A DNA stretch of 64,000 nucleotides from Citricoccus sp. CH26A (GTDB lineage: Bacteria; Actinomycetota; Actinomycetes; Actinomycetales; Micrococcaceae), in the NCBI RefSeq assembly GCF_000224415.1, contig NZ_AFXQ01000016.1, positions 26,157 to 90,156 of the forward strand, given 5' to 3'. The notes beneath the pieces were generated by a model, which ran no database searches, was not told the DNA's origin, and saw nothing but the letters and a program-made list of their open reading frames with translations. Numbering within the stretch: position 1 is the first letter of the stretch; each line of letters opens with the position of its first letter. A program made the translations under genes and the position numbers. Shown here in pieces: positions 37,214 to 47,528 of the stretch.

Positions 37214-38616
37214 CCGACCTCGTCACCGGGACGACCACCCAGGAGCCACAGCGCATCCGCGGCCTGGAGATGCCGTGGAACAGGGTGATGGCCACCACCG
37301 AGGGACCCGCAGGCGCCGCCCGCGCCCTGGGCCCATGGCATCCCCAGGAGTTCATGGCCGAATGCGTCGAGGTCATTCCCGAGGCAGGCGACATGATGAC
37401 CTTCGTCTTCCGCCGCTGCGACGGAGCGCCGCTGGCGTTCCGTCCGGGCCAGTACGTCAACGTCGCCTTTCCGGTGAACGGCGCGGACCAGGACCCCGTG
37501 GACCGTAGCTACTCGCTGTCCAGCTCACCCACGCGACCGTGGACCTTCGACATCTCCGTCAAGCGCGACCCCACGGGACTTGTGTCACCGTGGGTTCACG
37601 AGAACGTCAGGCCGGGCATCGTCCTGGAGATGCTCGGACCCGTCGGGGCATTCCACCTGCCTGACGCCGACCGGCGGGCACGATATCTCCTGCTGGCCGC
37701 CGGCGCGGGTATCACCCCCATCATGTCGATGGTGCGGACCATCCACTCCCTGCCCGGGCAGGCCGAAGTCGTGGTGTTGTACCACGGAGCGGTGGCCGGA
37801 GGTTATGCCTTCCACCAGGAGCTGGCCTACATCGCCTCCGTGGACCCGCGCATCAAGGTCTTCTGGTCCCTGGGCGACCGCAACACGCCCGAGGGCTGGG
37901 AATGGCTCACCGGACGGCTGTCATCGGCCATGCTCGAGGAGGTCGCGCCCGACGCCAACGGCCGCCAGGTCTATGCCTGCGGACCCGAAGGTTACCTCAA
38001 CACCGCCGCTGAGCTCCTCAAGAAGGTCGGTGTCGACGACACCTCCATCCACATGGAGTTCTTCTCGGGAGACCGCCAGACGCTCCTTGAATACCAGGCG
38101 GAGGTCGCGCTGGCAGCGGACATTGCCGAGGAGATCGCCGAGGAGATCGCCGATTCCGCCGAGGACTACTACGACAGCCAGCCCACCGCGTTCGAGCTCT
38201 ACGAGCCGGGTTATGACGCCGAGGGGACACTGGAGGCAGCAGGGTTGCCGCTGGAGGCCGCCGGGCCGGAGGCCTCACGTCCCGAAGGCGGTACCGACGG
38301 GGCGGTGGAGGCCGAGACCATCGACCCCTCGGGCTTCGACACGGTCGGCACGGGAAGCCTCACCCTGTCCTTCATGCGCACCGGCGTGAATGTGCGCATC
38401 GACCCCGCCGACCACATCCTCGAGGTGGCCCAGCGTGCAGGCGTGCGGATCGGCGCGAACTGCAAGGAGGGAATGTGCGGCTCCTGCAAGGTCGTCAAGC
38501 TCTCCGGAGAGGTCGAGATGAACCACCAGGGCGGCATCCGTCAACGGGAGATCGATGCAGGGAAATTCCTGCCCTGTTGCTCCACCGCCCGGACCGACCT
38601 GGTGATCGATGCCTGA
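37210..38616 (+). CDS. gbcB: Ferredoxin-NAD(P)H reductase of the Rieske demethylase (GbcB type)
   Basis: 468 residues, overlapping gbcA by ATGA. FAD domain (RSYSLSSSP at about 99-107) and NAD domain (AAGAGITPIMSMVRTI, ACGPEGYL) fill residues 45-285. A plant-type 2Fe-2S domain closes the protein with C418, C423, C426 and a fourth ligand at 456 or 457. Between them lies an acidic linker of about 90 residues (AEEIAEEIADSAEDYY and more), longer than I expect for the family. It passes electrons from NAD(P)H to the GbcA Rieske cluster. Confidence 0.9.
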   Translation: MTDLVTGTTTQEPQRIRGLEMPWNRVMATTEGPAGAARALGPWHPQEFMAECVEVIPEAGDMMTFVFRRCDGAPLAFRPGQYVNVAFPVNGADQDPVDRSYSLSSSPTRPWTFDISVKRDPTGLVSPWVHENVRPGIVLEMLGPVGAFHLPDADRRARYLLLAAGAGITPIMSMVRTIHSLPGQAEVVVLYHGAVAGGYAFHQELAYIASVDPRIKVFWSLGDRNTPEGWEWLTGRLSSAMLEEVAPDANGRQVYACGPEGYLNTAAELLKKVGVDDTSIHMEFFSGDRQTLLEYQAEVALAADIAEEIAEEIADSAEDYYDSQPTAFELYEPGYDAEGTLEAAGLPLEAAGPEASRPEGGTDGAVEAETIDPSGFDTVGTGSLTLSFMRTGVNVRIDPADHILEVAQRAGVRIGANCKEGMCGSCKVVKLSGEVEMNHQGGIRQREIDAGKFLPCCSTARTDLVIDA

Positions 38617-38633
38617 TCCCTCCGGTTCCTCCA

Positions 38634-38803
38634 GTCCGGGGGCCGGTCGCCATCGTCCAGGCGGGCAAGGCCGAGCGGCTCGGCAAGGCCGCGACCGCCG
38701 GTAGGGTGCTGGGCTGGATCGACACGATCTTCGGGCCATCGGCATCATCGTGTTCATCATGATGATCGCCGGCGTCCTCGCCGTCGGCGGCGCCAGCCAC
38801 TGA
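38634..38803 (+). pseudogene. Remnant of a small CD225/dispanin-like membrane protein
   Basis: One frame gives VAIVQAGKAERLGKAATAGR and LGWIDTIFG. After a one-base frame change near 38735 another gives IGIIVFIMMIAGVLAVGGASH and the TGA at 38801. Joined, this is a Lys/Ala-rich segment followed by one hydrophobic helix, like the C-terminal half of CD225/DUF4190 small proteins. The family call is tentative. Confidence 0.45.
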
Positions 38804-38819
38804 GCGATTCGCCTCAACA

Positions 38820-38850
38820 ACGGGCGGCACCCCTCCGGGGTGCCGCCCGT
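38820..38850 (+). terminator. Terminator after gbcB, 14-bp stem
   Basis: ACGGGCGGCACCCC pairs with GGGGTGCCGCCCGT across TCC. It closes the gbcA-gbcB transcript. The ~170 bases after it hold no convincing gene. Confidence 0.85.
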
Positions 38851-39024
38851 GGTCGTATGCCCTGATGGTTGCTGACCTTCAGCCGGGCAGCGGAGTCCGA
38901 CGACCCGGCACCGCGGGTAGAGGACGTCGCCGCATCAACGCTGGATCGAGGCGCAGGAGTCGCGACTCCATCGGCGGTGATGGAGTCACCACCCCGATCC
39001 AGGCGAATGACGAGCCCCTATACC

Positions 39025-39053
39025 TTGCAACATACCCCAGAGGGGTATATACC
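39025..39053 (+). promoter_or_regulatory. Copper-type promoter with CsoR-like operator
   Basis: The -35 box TTGCAA (39025-39030) and -10 box TATACC (39048-39053) are 17 bases apart. The palindrome ATACCCC-AGA-GGGGTAT (39032-39048) fills the spacer and touches the -10. This matches known CsoR operators in sequence and placement, so copper should relieve repression of the P-ATPase gene 152 bases downstream. No csoR gene is in the window. Confidence 0.75.
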
Positions 39054-39204
39054 AGACGTGGCAGGCCTCGCAGGGTGAGCAGCGGGGCAACCACTGGACG
39101 AAGCCCGGGAACCATCGTCCCTGAGGCCTCCGGCACCACCGTCCGCACCGTCCGACCCACCGCCCATCATCTCGGCGGGCTCGCCGTCGAGGGGAAGGAA
39201 CGCC

Positions 39205-41412
39205 ATGAGTCCCGCCCAACACCACGGCCCGGACGAGCACGCCGGTCACACCGGTCACACCGCGCAGGGAGAGCATGCCGGCCACGGGGGCCATGGTCAG
39301 GCGATGCCGCAGGGGAACCCGCATTCGGCGGTGGACGAGGAGCATCAGGTCCACTCCCAGGGAGAGCACGCCGGGCACAGCGTGGCCATGTTCAAGAACA
39401 GGTTCTGGGTGTCGCTGGCGCTGTCGGTGCCGGTGATCGTCTTCAGCCCGATGGTCGCCCACCTGCTGGGCTACCACCTCCCTCAGTTCCCGGGTTCGGA
39501 CTGGATCGCTCCGGTGCTGGGCACGGTGATCTTCATCTACGGCGGTACCCCGTTCCTCAGGGGTGGCTGGCGTGAGGTGACGTCGCGCCAGCCGGGGATG
39601 ATGCTGCTGATCTCCCTCGCCATCACGGTCGCCTTCGTGGCGTCCTGGGTGACCACCTTGGGGATCGGGGCGTTCGACCTGGATTTCTGGTGGGAGCTGG
39701 CACTGCTGGTGACCATCATGCTGCTGGGCCACTGGATGGAGATGCGCGCCCTGGGCGCGGCCTCCTCGGCGTTGGACGCCCTGGCCGCGCTGCTGCCGGA
39801 CGAGGCCGAGAGGATCGTGGACGGGGACACCGTGACGGTGCCCATTGCCGACCTGTCGGTCGGTGACACCGTCCTGGTCCGCTCCGGGTCCCGTGTCCCC
39901 GCCGACGGACAGATCGTGGACGGGGCCGCGGAGTTCGACGAGTCGATGATCACCGGGGAGTCCCAGGCGGCCTCCCGCGGTGAGGGTGAGACCGTGGTCG
40001 CCGGCACCGTGGCCACCGACAATTCCGTCCGGGTCCGCGTCGAGGCCATCGGAGCCGACACCGCCCTGGCCGGCATCCAGCGGATGGTGGCCGACGCCCA
40101 GGAGTCCTCCTCCCGCGCCCAGGCCCTCGCCGACCGGGCGGCGGCCCTGCTGTTCTGGTTCGCCCTGGTCGCGGGCATCCTCACCGCCCTCGTCTGGACC
40201 GTGCTGGGCAGTCCCGACGACGCCGTGACCCGGACGGTGACCGTGCTGGTCATCGCCTGCCCGCACGCCCTGGGCCTGGCCATCCCGCTGGTCATCGCCA
40301 TCTCCACCGAGAAGGCGGCGGCCTCCGGGGTGCTGATCAAGGACCGGCTCGCCCTGGAACGGATGCGCACCATCGACGTGGTGCTCTTCGACAAGACCGG
40401 CACCCTGACCGAGGGCGCCCACGCGGTCACCGGTACCGTCACGATGCCAGGTGTCTCCGAGGCCCGGTTGCTGGCGGTCGCCGCGGCGGCCGAGGCCGAC
40501 AGCGAGCACCCGGTCGCCCGTGCCATCGTCACCGCCGCCACCACGCACGCGGAGGCTTCCGACCGGCGAATGCGCGGCGCCGGGTTCACCGCTGCCAGTG
40601 GCCGCGGCGTGCGCGCCACCGTGGACGGGATGCAGGTGCTCGTCGGTGGGCCGAACATGCTGCGCGAGTACGGGGTGGACACCCCCGTGGAGATCGCCGA
40701 GACCACGCAGTCCTGGACCGACCGCGGCGCCGGGGTGCTGCACGTGGTGGCCGACGGTGAGGTCATCGGTGCCCTGGCCGTGGAGGACCAGGTCCGCTCC
40801 GAGTCCCGGGCCGCCGTGAAGGCGCTGCAGGACCGGGGGGTCACGGTGGCCATGATCACCGGCGACGCCACCCAGGTCGCCCGGGCCGTGGGGGCGGACC
40901 TGGGCATCGACGAGGTCTTCGCCGAGGTCCTCCCCCAGGACAAGGACACCAAGGTCACCGAACTGCAGGCCCGCGGACTGAGCGTGGCCATGGTCGGCGA
41001 CGGCGTCAACGACGCCCCTGCCCTGGCCCGCGCCGACGTCGGCGTCGCCATCGGCGCCGGGACCGACGTGGCCATGGAATCGGCCGGCGTCGTGCTGGCC
41101 GGCAACGACCCCCGTGCCGTGCTGTCGATGATCGAGCTCTCCCACGCCAGCTATCGCAAGATGGTCCAGAACCTCGTCTGGGCCGCCGGCTACAACGTCA
41201 TCTCCGTCCCGCTGGCAGCCGGCGTACTCGCCCCGTTCGGGTTCGTGCTCTCCCCCGCGGTCGGTGCGATCCTGATGTCGGCCTCCACCATCGTGGTGGC
41301 CCTCAACGCCCAGCTGTTGCACCGGATCATCCTCGACCCCGCCTACCTGGCCCCCCTCGGCGCCCAGGACCGGCACGCTGGCAGGCCTGCCGCCCGGGCC
41401 GCCACCCACTGA
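39205..41412 (+). CDS. copB: Copper-translocating P1B-ATPase, CPH type (CopB-like)
   Basis: 735 residues. An N-terminal arm with 13 histidines in the first 58 residues is a likely metal-binding region. The transport-site motif is CPH (IACPHALGL), typical of the P1B-3 CopB group rather than CPC. The actuator TGES, phosphorylation DKTGTLT, SEHPVARAI and GDGVNDAPAL motifs are complete. It should export copper ions from the cytosol. AGGGGAAGG lies before the ATG. Confidence 0.93.
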   Translation: MSPAQHHGPDEHAGHTGHTAQGEHAGHGGHGQAMPQGNPHSAVDEEHQVHSQGEHAGHSVAMFKNRFWVSLALSVPVIVFSPMVAHLLGYHLPQFPGSDWIAPVLGTVIFIYGGTPFLRGGWREVTSRQPGMMLLISLAITVAFVASWVTTLGIGAFDLDFWWELALLVTIMLLGHWMEMRALGAASSALDALAALLPDEAERIVDGDTVTVPIADLSVGDTVLVRSGSRVPADGQIVDGAAEFDESMITGESQAASRGEGETVVAGTVATDNSVRVRVEAIGADTALAGIQRMVADAQESSSRAQALADRAAALLFWFALVAGILTALVWTVLGSPDDAVTRTVTVLVIACPHALGLAIPLVIAISTEKAAASGVLIKDRLALERMRTIDVVLFDKTGTLTEGAHAVTGTVTMPGVSEARLLAVAAAAEADSEHPVARAIVTAATTHAEASDRRMRGAGFTAASGRGVRATVDGMQVLVGGPNMLREYGVDTPVEIAETTQSWTDRGAGVLHVVADGEVIGALAVEDQVRSESRAAVKALQDRGVTVAMITGDATQVARAVGADLGIDEVFAEVLPQDKDTKVTELQARGLSVAMVGDGVNDAPALARADVGVAIGAGTDVAMESAGVVLAGNDPRAVLSMIELSHASYRKMVQNLVWAAGYNVISVPLAAGVLAPFGFVLSPAVGAILMSASTIVVALNAQLLHRIILDPAYLAPLGAQDRHAGRPAARAATH

Positions 41413-41443
41413 CCCACCCCCGACACGACGGAGGACCACTCCC

Positions 41444-41809
41444 ACGAAGCGCATCCCCACCTTGACCGGTCCGGCCCTGACCGCGGACCTGGCCCTGACC
41501 GCCTGCGGCGGCACCGACACGAGCGGTGGTACGGGCACCACCTCGACACCGACCACCTCGGCGGCGGCCGCACCGACCCCCACCGGCACCGCCTCGGCTT
41601 CGACCGGGCAGGTCTCGGCAGAACACAACGAGGCGGACGTCATGGTCACCCAGATGATGATCCCCCACCACCAACAGGCCGTGGCGATGAGCGAGATGCT
41701 GCTGGCCAAGACCGACATCCCGGCCGAGGTCACCGACGTCGCGCAGCAGGTCATCGACGCCCAGCAGGCGGAGATCGCGCAGATGCGCACGATGCGCGGC
41801 GCGCCGGGT
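41444..41809 (+). pseudogene. DUF305 copper-associated lipoprotein, broken
   Basis: The frame reads TKRIPTLTGPAL, then a lipobox-like LTACGG, a Thr/Ser-rich spacer, and a DUF305 core (HNEADVMVTQMMIPHHQQAV, then SEMLL and the AQQVIDAQQAEIAQM helix). The codon at the expected start is ACG instead of ATG, 9 bases after GGAGG. Homology stops at about 41800, where the multicopper oxidase gene begins on the other strand, so the C-terminal part is lost. The hydrophobic core of the signal also reads TADLALTA, with a charged Asp. The downstream open frame to 42037 is antisense. Confidence 0.65.
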
Positions 41810-43330
41810 TCAGGCCACCTCGACGGTGCCCATCATGCCCAGGTCCTCGTGGTCGAGGATGTGGCAATGGAACACGGTGCGGCCGGTGAAGTCCCCGAAG
41901 GCCACGCGGACCGTCACCTGCCCGAAGGCCGGGACGTTCACGACGTCGGCCCAGCGGGGGTCGTCCTGCGCGCCGTCGCCGTCCTCGATCACCTGGACGG
42001 GCCAGACGTGCAGGTGGACCGGGTGATCCATGGGTGAGGAGTTGACCAGGGTCCATTCCTCGACATCGCCGGCGCGCACGCTGACGTCGGTGCGCGCGGC
42101 GTCGAACTCCTGGCCGTTGACGGTGAAGGACATCAGGGCACCGTTGCCCATCATCCCTCCTCCCATACCGCCCATGTCGCCCATCGCGAAGTCGAGGGTG
42201 CGCCGTCGGGCCACGGCCTCCCCCCGCAGGTCCCTCGGCTCCGGCACCGCCTCCACCGCGCCGGGCCGGTCGACCGGTTTCCCGCCGACCTCCAGGCGCA
42301 ACAGCTCCAGGGGTCCACCACCCCCGGGACGCCTCCCGCCCATCATCCCGGGCATCGCCCCGCGGTCCACGGGGGCGGCCACGAGCGTGGAGGTGCCCTC
42401 GGTGGCCTCGACCAGGATCTCCGCCCGGTTGCCCGGCGCCAGGTCGACCGTCGAGGTCTCCACGGGTTCACGCAGCCGGCCCTGGTCCCGGGCCAGCAGC
42501 AGCATCGTCTGGCCCTCCAGACTGAGGCGCAGGAAGCGGGAGGGGCAGGCATTGACGATCCGCCAGCGCTCGCGCTCCCCCGGTGCGGCCTCGAGCCGTG
42601 GCCGCGCCTGGCCGTTGACCAGCACCAGTCGGCCCTCCCGCCCCATCATCCGCTCCCTCGGCGACGGCTCCGCGAGGTCCCCGTCGGCCGTGAGCAGGGG
42701 GTCCGAGACCACGAGGACGCGTTCACGCGTGACCGGCACCGAATGCGTGTCCCGGACGATGATCGCACCGTACAGGCCGGCCGCGAGCTGCTCGGCCACG
42801 TGGCCGTGGTGGTGCGGGTGGTACCAGTAGGTGCCGGGCGGATGGTCGTCCGGCAGGACGAACTCGTAGTCGTGGGCCTCCCCCGGGCCGATCGTCACGA
42901 AGGGGTTGTCCCCGGCACCCCGGGGGGAGACGTGCAGGCCGTGGACGTGGAGGTTGGTGGGTCCGGCCAGGCGGTTGCTCATGCGGATCCGCAGGGTGTC
43001 CCCGGCGGACACCTCCACGGTGGGGCCCGGGAGCGAGCCGTTGAAGGTCCACACGCTGGCGGGCCGGCCATCGATCGTGACGGTGGCCGGAGCAGCCTCC
43101 AGGCCGAACTCCAGCAGTCCGTCGGCACTGGCGAGCACCTGCGGTTCGGCCCATTCCCCCGGACCGGTCCCGTCCCCTGCAATGGAACCGTCCGTCGTCG
43201 GACGCCCCCGCGGAGGATGAGGCGCGCCCTGGGGCCGACGCCCCTGCCACAGCCCGACGGCACCGACCGCGGTCATCGTGGCGCCGGCCAGTCCCCACCC
43301 GATCACCTGTCGCCGGGTGGGCGCGCTCAC
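41810..43330 (-). CDS. Multicopper oxidase, Tat-exported
   Basis: 506 residues. A twin-arginine signal (TRRQVIGWGLAGATMTAVG) opens the protein. Copper ligand motifs are HVHGLH, YWYHPHHHGH, HPVHLHVW and HCHILDHEDLGMM, giving complete type 1, 2 and 3 sites. A Met/Gly-rich stretch (MGDMGGMGGGMMG) resembles the cuprous-ion sites of CueO-like oxidases. It probably oxidises Cu(I) outside the membrane. The start GTG overlaps the upstream SHOCT gene stop (GTGA). Confidence 0.92.
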   Translation of the reverse strand: MSAPTRRQVIGWGLAGATMTAVGAVGLWQGRRPQGAPHPPRGRPTTDGSIAGDGTGPGEWAEPQVLASADGLLEFGLEAAPATVTIDGRPASVWTFNGSLPGPTVEVSAGDTLRIRMSNRLAGPTNLHVHGLHVSPRGAGDNPFVTIGPGEAHDYEFVLPDDHPPGTYWYHPHHHGHVAEQLAAGLYGAIIVRDTHSVPVTRERVLVVSDPLLTADGDLAEPSPRERMMGREGRLVLVNGQARPRLEAAPGERERWRIVNACPSRFLRLSLEGQTMLLLARDQGRLREPVETSTVDLAPGNRAEILVEATEGTSTLVAAPVDRGAMPGMMGGRRPGGGGPLELLRLEVGGKPVDRPGAVEAVPEPRDLRGEAVARRRTLDFAMGDMGGMGGGMMGNGALMSFTVNGQEFDAARTDVSVRAGDVEEWTLVNSSPMDHPVHLHVWPVQVIEDGDGAQDDPRWADVVNVPAFGQVTVRVAFGDFTGRTVFHCHILDHEDLGMMGTVEVA

Positions 43331-43602
43331 GGCGTCTCTCCCTCCAGGGTGCGCCGCCGTTCGTGGAACTCCTCGGCGCTGATCTCCCCGCGGGCGTAGC
43401 GTTCCTCGAGGATCTCCCGGGCCCTGGACGTCGCCGCACCGGCCGGCGGGGTGCGCGGCCCGTCCGGGCGGCCGGCGCCCGGGCCCCCGCGGACCAGGAC
43501 CAGGACGAGGAGGGTCACCAGCACGACCACCCCGACGATCAGCAGGATCCAGAACAGCCAGGCCCAGCCCATCGCCCAGCCCATGCCGTCGCCCCACATC
43601 AT
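43327..43602 (-). CDS. Small membrane protein with SHOCT domain
   Basis: 91 residues. One membrane helix (about 14-36: LFWILLIVGVVVLVTLLVLVLV) follows a Met/Trp/Gly-rich start (MMWGDGMGWAMGWAW). The end is a SHOCT motif (REILEERYARGEISAEEFHERRRTL). Such proteins frequently accompany copper export genes and may aid oligomer assembly. It overlaps the oxidase gene by four bases. Confidence 0.82.
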   Translation of the reverse strand: MMWGDGMGWAMGWAWLFWILLIVGVVVLVTLLVLVLVRGGPGAGRPDGPRTPPAGAATSRAREILEERYARGEISAEEFHERRRTLEGETP

Positions 43603-43633
43603 GACGCTCTCCTCGCTCGTGTGGTTCCGTCCC

Positions 43634-44068
43634 CTACGGGGTGCCCTGCAGGCCCCCGTCGTGGTGGCGCAGGGACTCCAACACGGACCGCAGCCGGGTG
43701 CCGGCATCGTCGGCCACCTCCTGGACGGGACCGCTCCCGCTCAGGGTGACCATGGTCTGGGGGTCGATGGCCTCCACCGTGGTCGCCCCCGCGCCGGCGG
43801 CGCGGCGGACGACCACGTTGCACGGCAGGAGCGCTCCCATCTCCGGTTCGGCCGCCAGGGCCTTGCTGGCCAGACCGGGGTTGCAGGCACCCAGGATCAC
43901 GTAGTCGCCGACGGCCTCGGCGGCCTCGGCCCCCAGCTTCTTCTCGAACGTGGCCCGGACGTCGATCTCGGTCAGGATGCCGAAACCCTGGTCGGAAAGT
44001 GCCTCGCGAGTGCGCTCGACGGCGTCCTCGTAGGACAGGTCGACGGTGATGGCATGGGTGTAGCCCAT
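43634..44068 (-). CDS. DUF302 family protein
   Basis: 144 residues. The DUF302 fold is shown by YEDAVERTREALSDQGFGILTEIDVRATFEKKLG, the ILGACNPGLASKAL segment and LLPCNVVVR. The two conserved cysteines could bind metal or act in redox chemistry. The function is not established, but the family often sits with copper and sulfide resistance genes, as here. Same strand and probable operon with the SHOCT and oxidase genes. Confidence 0.88.
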   Translation of the reverse strand: MGYTHAITVDLSYEDAVERTREALSDQGFGILTEIDVRATFEKKLGAEAAEAVGDYVILGACNPGLASKALAAEPEMGALLPCNVVVRRAAGAGATTVEAIDPQTMVTLSGSGPVQEVADDAGTRLRSVLESLRHHDGGLQGTP

Positions 44069-44204
44069 CGGTCACTTCTTCTCGTCATAACGATCGGCCG
44101 GGTGTGGCCCGGCCGTCAATCAGCGGGACACGGCCGGTTCGCATAGGCCCCGTCCGGTCCCGTCGTCGTGGTGGCCACCGGTCCGCCGCAGCCACCCGGC
44201 CCCG

Positions 44205-44615
44205 TCAACCGAGGGTCGCCAACAGGTCCGCGCAGGCCTGTTCGCACCGGCGGCAGGCCTCGGCGCAGACCCTGCAGTGCTCGTGCATGTCCGCGTGGGA
44301 GGCGCACTCGTCCCCGCATCCCTTGCACGCCGCGCGGCAGGCCTCGAGCAGGGCCCGGACGGTCTCCGCGTTGGTCCCGGTCTGCCGCGACAGCACCCGG
44401 CCCGTGACGGCGCAGAGATCGGCACAGTCCAGGTTGAGCCGGATGCACTGCCTCAGGTCCGCGACCATGTCCTCGGCCAGGCACGCATCCGCACATGCCG
44501 TGCACGTCTGGGCACACTCGAAACAGGCCTCGATGCACTCCGCCAGCCTCTGCCGGTCAATGGCACCCAGGTCCTTCGGGTAGGTCTGCAGCATCGAGCT
44601 CACGTGGTGGGTCAT
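44205..44615 (-). CDS. Four-helix-bundle copper-binding protein (DUF326/Csp)
   Basis: 136 residues with 17 cysteines in a spaced pattern along four helices (CFECAQTCTACADACL, CKGCGDECASH, CRVCAEACRRCEQAC). This is the copper-storage Csp pattern, in which cysteines line the inside of the bundle and hold many Cu(I) ions. No signal peptide is seen, so a cytosolic store is likely. AGGAGG lies 5 bases before the ATG. It is the first gene of the minus-strand copper group. Confidence 0.9.
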   Translation of the reverse strand: MTHHVSSMLQTYPKDLGAIDRQRLAECIEACFECAQTCTACADACLAEDMVADLRQCIRLNLDCADLCAVTGRVLSRQTGTNAETVRALLEACRAACKGCGDECASHADMHEHCRVCAEACRRCEQACADLLATLG

Positions 44616-44906
44616 GACATCCTCCTGTATCGGTCCACTCGGCCGGACGATCCGGCCCGAGCCGGTCACCCATGCCTCCGACCGTAGACCGCGACCCGGG
44701 GCGGGTTGAAGGACTGAACCGTGATGGTTTCCAGTCATGCCTCGCGCTGCAACCGGGCCGGGTACCGGCTCAGCGTCGTCATCACATCGCCCTTCCGTGC
44801 CAGCGGGGATGCTGGGACGAAGCCGACGGTGCTCCCGGCCACCACACCCGGACCGGGTCTTGATGGATCCTTCACACCACCGGGCCGGGACCGGGCGACC
44901 GCCCGG
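44616..44906. promoter_or_regulatory. Region upstream of the copper-binding gene, with an imperfect palindrome
   Basis: GACTGAACC (44712-44720) and GGTTTCCAGTC (44726-44736) form an inverted repeat with two extra bases in one arm, about 100 bases upstream of the copper-binding gene. It is a candidate operator. No gene is recognised in the remaining bases. Confidence 0.3.

Positions 44907-44908
<2 letters not shown>
44889..44908 (-). terminator. Small hairpin at the katG stop codon
   Basis: GACCGGGC pairs with GCCCGGTC across GACC and overlaps the katG stop. It is a possible terminator with a modest 8-bp stem. Confidence 0.5.

Positions 44909-47528
<2,620 letters not shown>

Noticed and set aside
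38869..39078. Small open frame of 69 codons before the copper ATPase
   Set aside because: It runs through the CsoR-like operator and promoter and has no ribosome site.
41810..42037. Extension of the DUF305 frame
   Set aside because: It is antisense to the multicopper oxidase C-terminus, including its copper ligands, so the open frame is coincidental.
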